Shown: positions 49,451-57,203 of the stretch, one piece after another | Layout: each line of letters begins with the position of its first letter | Numbering within the stretch: the first letter of the stretch is position 1 | DNA from: Curtobacterium pusillum | GTDB lineage: Bacteria; Actinomycetota; Actinomycetes; Actinomycetales; Microbacteriaceae | Assembly: GCF_007673235.1 (NCBI RefSeq) | Contig: NZ_VDZH01000006.1 | Coordinates: forward strand, 62,001-126,000 | Direction: 5' to 3' | DNA length: 64,000 nucleotides | Made by a program: the position numbers and the translations under genes | Notes under the pieces: model-generated | What the model was told of the DNA's origin: nothing | Databases searched by the model: none | Seen by the model: only the letters and a program-made list of their open reading frames with translations

Positions 49451-50158
49451 ATGCTCATCGCCTACGTCGATGAATCGTACGATCGCGACTTCTACTTCAT
49501 CGGTGCGGCACTCGCCACGTTCGAGCAATGGGAGATCGTCTCAGAACGATTCGCCATGATCCGCGCCCGGACGGCGCTTGAGCACGGCACGTCGTCACGG
49601 ATCGAGTTCCACGGACACGAGCTGATGGGAGGGACCGGACCGTGGACGCGCCTCCGCGGCCGCCATCGCGAGGCAGCCGGCATCTCGACCGCGGTGCTCG
49701 CCGCGGCTGCGGATGCTGGAGTGCAGTACGTCTTCCGCGGCGTGGACGTCGGACGGTTGAACGCGCGCTTCCGGTATCCGCGGACCCCTCACGCCGTCGT
49801 GTTCGGACACTTGCTCGAACAGATCGACCGCTTCGCCGCTGCGATCGATCCCGACGAGCAGGCGATCGTGGTCGCCGACGAGATCGCGACACAGGCGGAG
49901 CACCAGCGGGCGTTCGCCGGTTACCAGGAGTTCGGGACGACGAGCGATGAGCCGTCGCGGCTCGCGCACATCTCATCGCCGATCAACTTCGCGTCCTCGA
50001 AGTTGAGCGATGGGTTGCAGGCCATCGACGTGGCGGTCTACGTGCACTTCCGTCGGCAGCGTGTCGACAATCCGCACCCAGCTGCGCGCCGGACACTCAA
50101 CCGCCAGTGGCGGCTCGTCGCGCCAGCGGTCGTGCACGACGAGAACTGGGTCCCCTGA
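49451..50158 (+). CDS. DUF3800 family protein
   Basis: A 235-residue protein beginning 'MLIAYVDESYDRDFYFIGAA', the DUF3800 hallmark (an acidic D-E-S motif in an RNase H-like fold), with later acidic residues in 'AIVVADEIATQAEHQ' (about 138-152) and 'SPINFASSKLSDGLQAIDVA' (about 177-196). Members are seen near mobile and defence genes and may be nucleases; the function is unproven. The codon usage is less GC-rich than the neighbours (for instance GAT, GAA, TCA and TCG used freely), which suggests transfer. A strong terminator follows. Confidence 0.8.
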   Translation: MLIAYVDESYDRDFYFIGAALATFEQWEIVSERFAMIRARTALEHGTSSRIEFHGHELMGGTGPWTRLRGRHREAAGISTAVLAAAADAGVQYVFRGVDVGRLNARFRYPRTPHAVVFGHLLEQIDRFAAAIDPDEQAIVVADEIATQAEHQRAFAGYQEFGTTSDEPSRLAHISSPINFASSKLSDGLQAIDVAVYVHFRRQRVDNPHPAARRTLNRQWRLVAPAVVHDENWVP

Positions 50159-50176
50159 CACCCTGCCCGGACAGAA

Positions 50177-50202
50177 CGAAGGCCCCGCGAACGGGGCCTT
50201 CG
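50177..50202. terminator. Hairpin terminator after the DUF3800 gene
   Basis: CGAAGGCCCCG and CGGGGCCTTCG form an 11-bp stem closed by the loop CGAA. It starts 18 nt after the DUF3800 stop codon. It is followed by GCTGG with no T-tract. Confidence 0.75.
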
Positions 50203-50306
50203 GCTGGCGACGTTCCGGGAACCGGCCCGTCGTCCGACCATTGTACGTGACGGCGAGGCTGCGGGTCGGGCCCAACGCCGCCGTGGCTGCGTGATCGCAT
50301 GGAACG

Positions 50307-50600
50307 TCAGTCGTCGATGTCGAAGACCACGACGCGCGAGCTCGCACCCCTGATGAACGTCGCGACGGGCTGGTGCTCCTCGTGCGGCAGGTACCCCTCG
50401 AGGGCCACCCGGTCCCGGAAGCGGACGACGAGCATCCAGTCGAACCCGCCCTCGAGTCCCTCGGTGCTCACACTCTCCCCCGAGTGCACCGACTCCACCC
50501 CGTCGATGCGGGGCAGGTGCTCGCGGCAGAGCGCGTCCGCCTCCGCCGACGCTTCGGCGTCACTCCACTCCACCAGGACCACGTGCGTCGTTCCTGCCAC
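50307..50600 (-). CDS. Dabb-like (stress-responsive alpha/beta-barrel) protein
   Basis: A 97-residue ferredoxin-like-fold protein of the Dabb/stress-responsive barrel type: 'THVVLVEWSDAEASAEADAL' at the start, 'GFDWMLVVRFRDRVALEGYL' and 'PHEEHQPVATFI' near residues 53-85. Members form dimeric barrels; some bind or modify small aromatic compounds. The GTG start has AGGAG 5 nt upstream. It is a single gene between two 3' ends; no specific partner is evident. Confidence 0.8.
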   Translation of the reverse strand: MAGTTHVVLVEWSDAEASAEADALCREHLPRIDGVESVHSGESVSTEGLEGGFDWMLVVRFRDRVALEGYLPHEEHQPVATFIRGASSRVVVFDIDD

Positions 50601-50678
50601 GGTTGCTCCTCACGCGGCCGGCTCGGTCGGACGGTTCCGCTCCGTCGAGCCTGGCACGTCGTGCGCGACCCGGCCACA

Positions 50679-50726
50679 GACGGCCTGGAGGCACGTGACG
50701 ACCCCGCCACGCGCCTCCAGTCCGTC
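50679..50726. repeat. Degenerate stop-proximal element
   Basis: The left arm GACGGCCTGGAGGCACGTG and the right arm CCACGCGCCTCCAGTCCGTC differ from each other at several positions, so the hairpin is weaker than in other copies. It ends 11 nt beyond the stop of the SDR at 50738. Confidence 0.7.
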
Positions 50727-50737
50727 ACCGGCCACGT

Positions 50738-51625
50738 CTAGAAAGCGGGCGTCCCGCCCGCGATCGTGATCGTGGAACCGGACTGGTAGCTCGACTCCGG
50801 GCTGACGAGGTGCACGTAGGCGGCGCCGAGCTCCGCGGGCTGCCCGGGGCGGCCGAACGGCGACTGTTCCCCGAAGTGCGACACGGTCTCGGCGTCGTCG
50901 GACCCCGGCTGGAGCGGCGTCCACACCGGCCCCGGCGCGACCGAGTTCACCCGGATGCCCTTCGGCGCGAGCTGCTGCGCGACGGCCTCGGTGAAGAGCT
51001 TGATCGCACCCTTGGACACGGCGTAGTCGATCTTGTCGGCCGACGGGGTGGAGGCCTGGATCGACCCGGTCGTGACGATGGTCGAACCGGGCTCAAGGTG
51101 CGGGACGGCGGCCTTGGTCAGCCAGAAGAGCGAGTAGATGTTCGTCTTGAACGTGGAGTCGAACATCGAGGTGTCGAGCGTCAGGATGTCATCGTTGCTG
51201 TCCATGCGGCCGGCGACCATGACGAGGGTGTCGAGCCCGCCGAACTCGTCGACGGCCTTCTGGACCAGGTCGCCGCAGTACTGCTCGTCGGAGATGTCAC
51301 CAGGGAAGAGCACCGCGCGGCGCCCCTCGCCCTCGAGCAGGTCGCGGACCTGTTCGGCGTCCTCCTGCTCGTCGGGCAGGTAGGACAGCACGAGGTCGGC
51401 GCCCTCGCGGGAGAGCGCGATCGCCGCGGCACGGCCGATGCCGGAGTCGGCACCGGTGACGATGCCCCGGAAGCCCTTCAGGCGACCGAGGCCGACGTAG
51501 CTGTCCTCGCCGTGGTCGGGCTTCGGGTCCATCTTCCACGCGGCACCCGGCAGCGACTGCTCCTGCTTCGGGTACGGCGGGGCGGGGTAGAGGGTGTTCG
51601 GGTCGCGCTTGTCGTACTGGCTCAT
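50738..51625 (-). CDS. SDR oxidoreductase, stress/YghA type (paralogue of 1666)
   Basis: A 295-residue short-chain dehydrogenase sharing layout and many stretches with the protein at 1666-2565: N-terminal 'YDKRDPNTLYP' extension, TGADSGIG (about residues 58-65), 'TTGSIQASTP', catalytic YAVSK (about 200-204) and 'VAPGPVWTPLQPG'. It differs in the NNAG motif, which here reads VMVAG, as in YghA-type enzymes. The catalytic Ser, Tyr and Lys are intact. The two copies may work under different stresses; the substrate is unknown. Confidence 0.88.
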   Translation of the reverse strand: MSQYDKRDPNTLYPAPPYPKQEQSLPGAAWKMDPKPDHGEDSYVGLGRLKGFRGIVTGADSGIGRAAAIALSREGADLVLSYLPDEQEDAEQVRDLLEGEGRRAVLFPGDISDEQYCGDLVQKAVDEFGGLDTLVMVAGRMDSNDDILTLDTSMFDSTFKTNIYSLFWLTKAAVPHLEPGSTIVTTGSIQASTPSADKIDYAVSKGAIKLFTEAVAQQLAPKGIRVNSVAPGPVWTPLQPGSDDAETVSHFGEQSPFGRPGQPAELGAAYVHLVSPESSYQSGSTITIAGGTPAF

Positions 51626-51725
51626 GGCCCCACTGTGCTCGGCCGGTCCGCACCGCACATCCAGGTCGAGCCACCGTCGCAGAGCAGCCGTCGCCGGGCG
51701 GCCGTCGCGGGCGTAGGTTCCAGGC

Positions 51726-51749
51726 ATGACCGTCGAGGCCATCCCGTGA
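51726..51749 (+). CDS. Possible seven-residue leader ORF coupled to the next gene
   Basis: ATG ACC GTC GAG GCC ATC CCG TGA (MTVEAIP) begins exactly 6 nt after TAGGTT, the leaderless -10 signature, so the mRNA would start at this ATG. Its TGA overlaps the GTG of the following membrane-protein gene as GTGA. No ribosome-binding site serves that GTG, so ribosomes finishing this mini-ORF may be what starts it. The signals are seen directly; translation is inferred. Confidence 0.4.
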   Translation: MTVEAIP

Positions 51750-51967
51750 ACCCGCAGCTCCTGTTCGGCATCGGCGGCGTGATCGTCGCGGCGTGGGGCA
51801 TCGTCATCACCATCTGGACACCGTGGGCGCAGCGCATCGGTGGAGGGCGGCTCGCGAACGGGCGACCGATCACACCCGCGTTCGTGCGGACCATCGGGGT
51901 GTTCCTGGCGGTCGTCGGGGCGCTCATCGCGGTCCTGGCGTTCACGGGCGTCCTCCCGGATCACTGA
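51746..51967 (+). CDS. Small membrane protein (73 aa)
   Basis: A 73-residue protein with two predicted membrane helices: 'LLFGIGGVIVAAWGIVITIW' (residues 5-24) and 'IGVFLAVVGALIAVLAFTGV' (about 50-69), separated by a basic hydrophilic loop ('GGGRLANGRPITPAFVR'). The GTG start was chosen because it overlaps the stop of a seven-codon leader ORF; no in-frame ATG exists. The function is unknown. It diverges from the stress SDR. Confidence 0.55.
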   Translation: MNPQLLFGIGGVIVAAWGIVITIWTPWAQRIGGGRLANGRPITPAFVRTIGVFLAVVGALIAVLAFTGVLPDH

Positions 51968-52091
51968 CCAGACAGCGGCGGACGGTCGACCTGCAAACCG
52001 CCCGTGCGACTGCTCCGAATGCACCGTGGACGTCATGAGCGTCCAGGCCGCGCACGGACGCGTCGGTCTTCTCCAGAAGAGAGGTCGCACC

Positions 52092-52553
52092 ATGACCAGC
52101 AACGCAGCAGCAACCACCCGCGTCGGGTACGGATCGACGTGGACCCAGAAGGGCGCCTTCGTCTTCGGCGTCGTCTTCCTCCTGGTCGGCATCGCCGGCT
52201 TCATCCCCGGCCTGACGATGGACATGGGCACCATGTCCGTGGCGGGTCACGGCTCGATGGCGATGCTCGTCGGCCTCTTCCAGGTGTCGGTGCTCCACAA
52301 CATCGTGCACCTGCTCTTCGGTGTCGTCGGACTCCTCGCGGCCCGCGGTGCTCGCGGCGCCCGGCTCTACCTCGTCGTCGGCGGCATCGTCTACGCGGTC
52401 CTGTTCGTCTACGGCCTCTTCACCGCGGGGATGGCCGACCCGGCGAACTTCGTGCCGCTGAACAGCGCCGACAACGTGCTGCACCTGGTCCTCGCCGTCG
52501 CGATGATCGTGCTCGGTCTGCTCCTGCCGCGCATCGGGGCCCGCCGGGCCTAG
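52092..52553 (+). CDS. DUF4383 membrane protein
   Basis: A 153-residue protein with four predicted membrane helices and the DUF4383 pattern 'VLHNIVHLLFGVVGLLAARG' (about residues 69-88) and 'NSADNVLHLVLAVAMIVLGL' (about 124-143), each with the conserved Asn-x2-His motif before a helix. AGAGG lies 7 nt before the ATG. Such proteins are common and uncharacterised in actinobacteria. It lies 124 bp after the 73-residue membrane protein and may share its transcript. Confidence 0.88.
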   Translation: MTSNAAATTRVGYGSTWTQKGAFVFGVVFLLVGIAGFIPGLTMDMGTMSVAGHGSMAMLVGLFQVSVLHNIVHLLFGVVGLLAARGARGARLYLVVGGIVYAVLFVYGLFTAGMADPANFVPLNSADNVLHLVLAVAMIVLGLLLPRIGARRA

Positions 52554-52589
52554 CGAAGCAGCACTGCAGGGCACACAGCCCACGAGCCG

Positions 52590-52629
52590 AGCCGGCCCGA
52601 ACCACGAGATCAGGTGGTTCGGACCGGCT
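52590..52629. terminator. Hairpin between the DUF4383 and ROK genes
   Basis: AGCCGG-CCGAACCAC pairs with GTGGTTCGG-CCGGCT with one mismatch (C opposite A) around the loop GAGATCAG. It lies between the two convergent stop codons (52553 and 52651) and could end both transcripts. Confidence 0.7.
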
Positions 52630-52650
52630 CTCGTCGTGTGCGCGACCGGG

Positions 52651-53577
52651 TCAGCTCACCGGAGCGCCGCCGCGCACGAGGTCCCGCACCTGCGCCGCAG
52701 CACCCAGCGCGACCGCATCGGCGCCGAGCGCACTCTGGGCCAGCCGGATGGTCGCACCGCTCACCGGGGGTTCGGCCGCGATGGCCGCGCTGACGGCCGG
52801 CTCGAGCAGGTCCCACGACCGCGCGACGCCACCACCGATGACGACCGTCGTCACGTCGAGGATCCCGGCGGTGAGCAGGGCTGCACGGGCGATCCCCCAC
52901 CCGGTGGTCGCGAACACCTCGGCCGCGTCGAGGTCCCCGGCACGAGCTGCGTCGGCGACTGCACGGGCGGACACCCGTCGTCCCGACCGCTCGGCGTACC
53001 GGTCGGCGATCCCCCGTGCGCCGGCGATGGTCTCCAGGTGGCCGACCTGCCCGCAGGTGCAGCGGACGTCGCTGAACCCAGGGACGTGTCCGATCTCCCC
53101 CGCAGCACCGCGCGGCCCGGCGAACAGGGTGCCGCCGAGCACGAGGGCGCCGCCGACGCCGGTGCCGAGGGTCATGCCGAGCGCGTCGGCCTCACCGGTG
53201 ACGGCTCCGGCGGCGAGCTCGCCGAGCAGGAACGCGTTCACGTCGTTGTCGAGCGTCGCGGGGACGCCGAGCGCCGCCGAGACCGCGGCGGTGACGCCGT
53301 ACCCGGCCCACCCGGTGAACGAGTTCGCGGTGACGAGGACCGTGCCCGTGGTCGCGTCGACGACACCGGCCGCGCCCACTCCGACACCCGCCAGGGAGGC
53401 CCGGTGCCGGTCGAGCAGGACGCGCACCGCCTCGACGGCGGCGGTCACGATCGCGTCCCCGCCAGCGTGCGCCGGCGTCGGCAGGTCGATGCGGTCGATC
53501 ACCTCGAGGTCGGGGGTGGCGAGCAGCACCTTCGTGTTGGTGCCGCCGACGTCGATCCCCGCGAAGACCGTGCTCAC
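52651..53577 (-). CDS. ROK-family sugar kinase
   Basis: A 308-residue ROK protein without a DNA-binding domain, so a sugar kinase rather than a repressor. Phosphate motif 'GIDVGGTNTKVLLA' is at residues 7-20 and the catalytic Asp lies in 'ATLDNDVNAFLLGE' (about 106-119). The zinc site reads CTCGQVGHLE, where the usual third cysteine is His. It is the last gene of the ABC operon; its GTG overlaps the ATPase stop as GTGA. It would phosphorylate a sugar released from the imported compound. The substrate is unknown. Confidence 0.86.
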   Translation of the reverse strand: MSTVFAGIDVGGTNTKVLLATPDLEVIDRIDLPTPAHAGGDAIVTAAVEAVRVLLDRHRASLAGVGVGAAGVVDATTGTVLVTANSFTGWAGYGVTAAVSAALGVPATLDNDVNAFLLGELAAGAVTGEADALGMTLGTGVGGALVLGGTLFAGPRGAAGEIGHVPGFSDVRCTCGQVGHLETIAGARGIADRYAERSGRRVSARAVADAARAGDLDAAEVFATTGWGIARAALLTAGILDVTTVVIGGGVARSWDLLEPAVSAAIAAEPPVSGATIRLAQSALGADAVALGAAAQVRDLVRGGAPVS

Positions 53578-55256
53578 GCGTCCACCGCCGCGAGGGTGGC
53601 GAGCCGCTCCGCGCGACGCTGCCGTTGCAGCACGGGGTCGGGGACGGGCACCGCCGCGAGCAGTCGGCGTGTGTAGTCCGTCGTCGGGTGCAGCAGCGTG
53701 GTGTCCGTGGTGCCCTGCTCCTCGATGACGCCCTGGCGCATCACGACGACCCGTTCGGCGAACTGCTGCACGACGGCGAGGTCGTGCGAGACGAACAGGC
53801 ACGCGAAGCCGAGGTCGTCCTGCAGTTCGCGCAGGACCTCGAGCACGGTCTCCTGCACGCTGACGTCGAGCGCGCTCGTCGGCTCGTCGGCCACGAGCAG
53901 TCGCGGCGAGAGCACCAGCGCGCGGGCCAGCGACACGCGCTGCCGCTGGCCGCCGGAGAGCTCCCGGGGTGCGCGGGACGCGAGGGTCCGGGGCAGCCGG
54001 ACGGCGTCGAGCACCTCGTCGATGCGCTTCCGGCGGTCGGCGGAGGACATCCCGCGGCGGTGCACGGCGAGCGGCTCGGCGATGCACTCCGCGACGGACA
54101 TCCGGGCGTCCAACGACGCGACCGGGTCCTGCAGCACGACCCCGATGCCGGACCGGAGCGCCCGGCGGTCCCGACCCCGCGCGGTGCGGAGGTCGGACCC
54201 GAACAGGTGCACGCTGCCGGAGGTCGGCTTGACGAGCCCGAGCGCCACCCGAGCCGCCGTGGACTTGCCGGAGCCGGACTCACCGACCAGGCCGACGGTC
54301 TCGCCGGCGTGCACGGCGATGTCGATGCCCTGCAGGGCGTGCACCGCGCGCGCCCCGCGCCCGAACGTCACCGAGACGTCCCGCAGGTCGACCACCGGGG
54401 CCGCACCGTGCCTCCCGTCCGGAACGTCGACGGAGGCGACCGACTCGACGGAGGCCGCAGCACCGGCTGGTGCGACCGCCAGCCGCGGCACCGCCGCGAG
54501 CAGGCGCTTCGTGTAGTCGTGCTGCGGCCGGAGCAGGACGTCCTCGACGCCACCGGTCTCCACGATCTCGCCCTGCAGCATCACCGCGACCCGGTCCGCG
54601 AAGTCCGCGACGACACCCATGTTGTGGGTGACGAGCAGGACACCCGTGCCGGTGTCCGCGGCCAGGCGACGGAGCAGCTCGAGGATCTCCGCCTGCACGG
54701 TGACGTCCAGCGCGGTCGTCGGTTCGTCGGCGATGAGGAGCTTCGGCGAGTTCGCGATCGCCATCGCGATGACGACGCGCTGCCGCTGCCCGCCGGACAA
54801 CTGGAACGGGAACGCCTTCGCGCGCGCAGCCGGCGAGGGGATGCCGACGCGGTCGAGCAGGTCAACGGCCCGTGCGGCGGCGTCCGACGCGGAGACGTCC
54901 CCGTGGTTCCGGATGACCTCGGCGATCTGTGCTCCCACGCGGGTCAGGGGATCGAGGGCGGTCGCGGGTTCCTGGAAGACCATCGAGACGGTGCTCCCGC
55001 GCAGACGGCGGAGGGCGCTCTCCGGGGCCCCCACGACCTCGTGACCGTCGACGACGGCGCTGCCACGCGCGGTCGCGTTCCCGGACAGCAGGCCCATCGC
55101 GGCGAGGGCGACGGTGGACTTGCCGGACCCGGACTCCCCGACGAGCGCCAGGGTCTCCCCCGGTTCGACGTGCAGGGACACCCCTCGGACGGCGTCGACG
55201 GTGCCGGACTCGGTGCTGAACGCGACCCCGAGGTCGGTGGTGGTCAGGATGGACAT
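53574..55256 (-). CDS. Dpp/Opp-type ABC transporter, two ATPase domains fused
   Basis: A 560-residue fusion of the two ATPases (DppD+DppF). Domain 1 (residues 1-260) has Walker A GESGSGKST (about 39-47), signature LSGGQRQR and Walker B LLIADEPTTALD; domain 2 (about 290-550) has GESGSGKST, ELSGGQRQRVSLARAL and LLVADEPTSALD. Both are complete. The linker (DGRHGAAP) is encoded by a copy of the window's repeat arm (54397-54420). The ATG overlaps the permease stop as TGATG. It powers import of a peptide or oligosaccharide. Confidence 0.92.
   Translation of the reverse strand: MSILTTTDLGVAFSTESGTVDAVRGVSLHVEPGETLALVGESGSGKSTVALAAMGLLSGNATARGSAVVDGHEVVGAPESALRRLRGSTVSMVFQEPATALDPLTRVGAQIAEVIRNHGDVSASDAAARAVDLLDRVGIPSPAARAKAFPFQLSGGQRQRVVIAMAIANSPKLLIADEPTTALDVTVQAEILELLRRLAADTGTGVLLVTHNMGVVADFADRVAVMLQGEIVETGGVEDVLLRPQHDYTKRLLAAVPRLAVAPAGAAASVESVASVDVPDGRHGAAPVVDLRDVSVTFGRGARAVHALQGIDIAVHAGETVGLVGESGSGKSTAARVALGLVKPTSGSVHLFGSDLRTARGRDRRALRSGIGVVLQDPVASLDARMSVAECIAEPLAVHRRGMSSADRRKRIDEVLDAVRLPRTLASRAPRELSGGQRQRVSLARALVLSPRLLVADEPTSALDVSVQETVLEVLRELQDDLGFACLFVSHDLAVVQQFAERVVVMRQGVIEEQGTTDTTLLHPTTDYTRRLLAAVPVPDPVLQRQRRAERLATLAAVDA
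54397..54420. repeat. Half copy of the stop-proximal element inside the ATPase gene
   Basis: These 24 bases match the arm of the tandem copies at 2764-2787 at 23 positions, and 21 bases (54401-54421) are identical to the right arm of the element at 42535. It encodes part of the linker between the two ATPase domains, where inserted residues should do no harm. Confidence 0.75.
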
Positions 55257-56149
55257 CAGCGGCCCCTCACGTCGAAGGCGTCCCGGAGCCCGTCGCCCAC
55301 GGCGTTGAACGCGCAGACGACGAGGATCACGGCGAGACCCGGCGGCACGATGAGCCACCACCGTCCCGAGTAGGCGGCGGTGAGACCCGCCGAGAGCATG
55401 CCGCCCCAGTCCGTCGCCGGAGCCTGGACACCCAGCCCGAGGTACGAGACGTAGGCGACGAGGAGGATCGCGTCGGCGACCTGGAACGTGGCGGCCACGA
55501 CGATCGTCGACACCGAGTTCGGCAGGAGGTGCTTCCCGATGGCCCGGGCGTGCGAACCGCCGATCGCGCGGAGCGTCAGGACGTAGTCGCGGTTCTTCAG
55601 CGTCAGCGTCTCCGCGCGGATCAGACGGGAGGGCACGAGCCACGACACGAACCCGAGGATGACGATGAGGCCCCCGACACCGGGGGTCGTGATCGCCGAG
55701 ATGACCAGCAGGATGAACAGCGCCGGGATCGCGATGCCCGCGTCGACCACGCGCATCATGACGGCGTCCACCCAGCCGCCCACGTACCCGGCGACCGAGC
55801 CCCACAGCGTCCCGACGACGGTGGCGAGGATGCCGGCCGCGATGCCGACCATGAGCGAGACCTTGCCGCCGAACATCAGGCGACCGAGGACGTCGTGCCC
55901 GACGGCGTCGGTGCCGAGCCAGTGCGCCGCACTCGGGCCGAGGTTGGCCTGGGACAGCTGCGTGTGGGTCTGGTCGGTCGGGTACAGGAACGGGCCGACG
56001 AAGCAGAACAGCACGATGACGACGATGACGACGAGGCCGATCACCGCGAGGGTGTTGTGCCGGAAGCGACGGACGGCGAGGCGCCAGCCGGTCGACGCGA
56101 CGACGACTGGGGTCCCCGGCGCTTCCGGGGCGATCTGGACGGCGCTCAT
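55256..56149 (-). CDS. Dpp/Opp-type ABC permease, DppC-like
   Basis: A 297-residue permease with six helices. A first helix ('LAVIGLVVIVVIVLFCFVGP') and an external loop ('AHWLGTDAVGHDVLGRLMFG', the DppC signature) precede the transport domain; the ATPase-coupling EAA loop is 'TLRAIGGSHARAIGKHLLPN' (about residues 190-209). Start and stop overlap both neighbours (ATGA and TGATG). It pairs with the DppB-like permease at 56146 to form the channel for the substrate bound by the lipoprotein at 57204. Confidence 0.9.
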   Translation of the reverse strand: MSAVQIAPEAPGTPVVVASTGWRLAVRRFRHNTLAVIGLVVIVVIVLFCFVGPFLYPTDQTHTQLSQANLGPSAAHWLGTDAVGHDVLGRLMFGGKVSLMVGIAAGILATVVGTLWGSVAGYVGGWVDAVMMRVVDAGIAIPALFILLVISAITTPGVGGLIVILGFVSWLVPSRLIRAETLTLKNRDYVLTLRAIGGSHARAIGKHLLPNSVSTIVVAATFQVADAILLVAYVSYLGLGVQAPATDWGGMLSAGLTAAYSGRWWLIVPPGLAVILVVCAFNAVGDGLRDAFDVRGR

Positions 56150-57105
56150 GCGCGGCCTGCCTTCACTCGGGGATCGATCAGGGACTGCGCGACGTCGGCG
56201 AGCAGCGTGCCCACGACGGTCGCGATCGAGATGACGAGGACGCAGCCGAGCAGCGTCGGGTAGTCGGAGGTCTGCGCGGCGTTCCAGAACAGCAGTCCCA
56301 TGCCGGGGTAGTTGAAGAGCTGCTCGGTCACGAGCGCGCCGCCGAACAGCACGGGCAGGTAGTACCCGAGCATCGCGACGACCGGCGTGAGCGAGTTCCG
56401 GAACACGTGCCGCCGCAGGATCGTGGCGGTGGACGCTCCCCCGGCACGGGCGGTGCGCACGTAGTCCTCCTGCAGGTTCTCGAGCGTCGAGGCCCGCATG
56501 TACCGGCTGAACACGGCGATCATGGCGAGGGCCCCGGTGACGACGGGGAGCACGAGTCCGGCGGGGTCCTGGAAGACCTCGGCGAGGGTGTTCCCGCTCG
56601 GCGCCTGCGACGGCAGCCACGGCAGCTGCTGGCTGAAGACGATGATCAGGACGAGGCCGAGGAAGAACGCCGGCGTCGAGTAGAAGACGAACGCCAGGGC
56701 GGTGGCCGCGTAGTCGACCGCGCCGTTGCGCCGCGCGGCCTGCCACATGCCGACGGGGATCGCGATGACGAGACCGAGGACGGCGGAGATCCCGGTGAGC
56801 ACGAGGGTCTTCGGCAGGCGCTCGGCGATGAGCTGCGACACCGGTTCGTTGAGCGTGTACGAGGTGCCGAGGTCACCGGTGAGCAGGCGGCCGAGGAACC
56901 GCAGGTACTGGACCGGCAGGGCCTGGTCGAGTCCCTGTGCCTGGTTGAACGCGGTGATCTGCGCGGGCGTCGCGGAGACGCCGAGGACACCGCGGGCGGG
57001 CCCGCCCGGCAGGGCGTGCAACAGGCAGAACACGACGATCGTGACGATGAGGACCACGGCGAGTGCTTGCAGCACGCGCCGGAGCAGGTACAGGGCTGTG
57101 GTCAT
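56146..57105 (-). CDS. Dpp/Opp-type ABC permease, DppB-like
   Basis: A 319-residue permease with six helices; helix 1 is 'VLQALAVVLIVTIVVFCLLH', followed by the DppB-type loop 'QAQGLDQALPVQYLRFLGRL' and 'LTGDLGTSYTLNEPVSQLIA', and the EAA loop 'RTARAGGASTATILRRHVFR' (about 215-234). It begins 98 bp after the binding-protein stop on the same strand, with a dyad element between, and its stop overlaps the next permease as ATGA. Confidence 0.9.
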   Translation of the reverse strand: MTTALYLLRRVLQALAVVLIVTIVVFCLLHALPGGPARGVLGVSATPAQITAFNQAQGLDQALPVQYLRFLGRLLTGDLGTSYTLNEPVSQLIAERLPKTLVLTGISAVLGLVIAIPVGMWQAARRNGAVDYAATALAFVFYSTPAFFLGLVLIIVFSQQLPWLPSQAPSGNTLAEVFQDPAGLVLPVVTGALAMIAVFSRYMRASTLENLQEDYVRTARAGGASTATILRRHVFRNSLTPVVAMLGYYLPVLFGGALVTEQLFNYPGMGLLFWNAAQTSDYPTLLGCVLVISIATVVGTLLADVAQSLIDPRVKAGRA

Positions 57106-57142
57106 GCGGCTTCCGTCGATTCGGTGTGGACGTTGGTGCTGA

Positions 57143-57183
57143 CTGGAGGCGCGGTGTGCGTCGGACGCACACCGCGCCTCCAG
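57143..57183. repeat. Stop-proximal dyad element, 20-bp perfect arms
   Basis: CTGGAGGCGCGGTGTGCGTC and its exact complement are separated by one base. It ends 20 nt beyond the stop of the binding-protein gene and lies before the permease genes of the same operon. It may therefore reduce downstream expression, letting the binding protein be made in excess. Confidence 0.85.
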
Positions 57184-57203
57184 GCCGTGGTCGCTTCAGC
57201 GAC

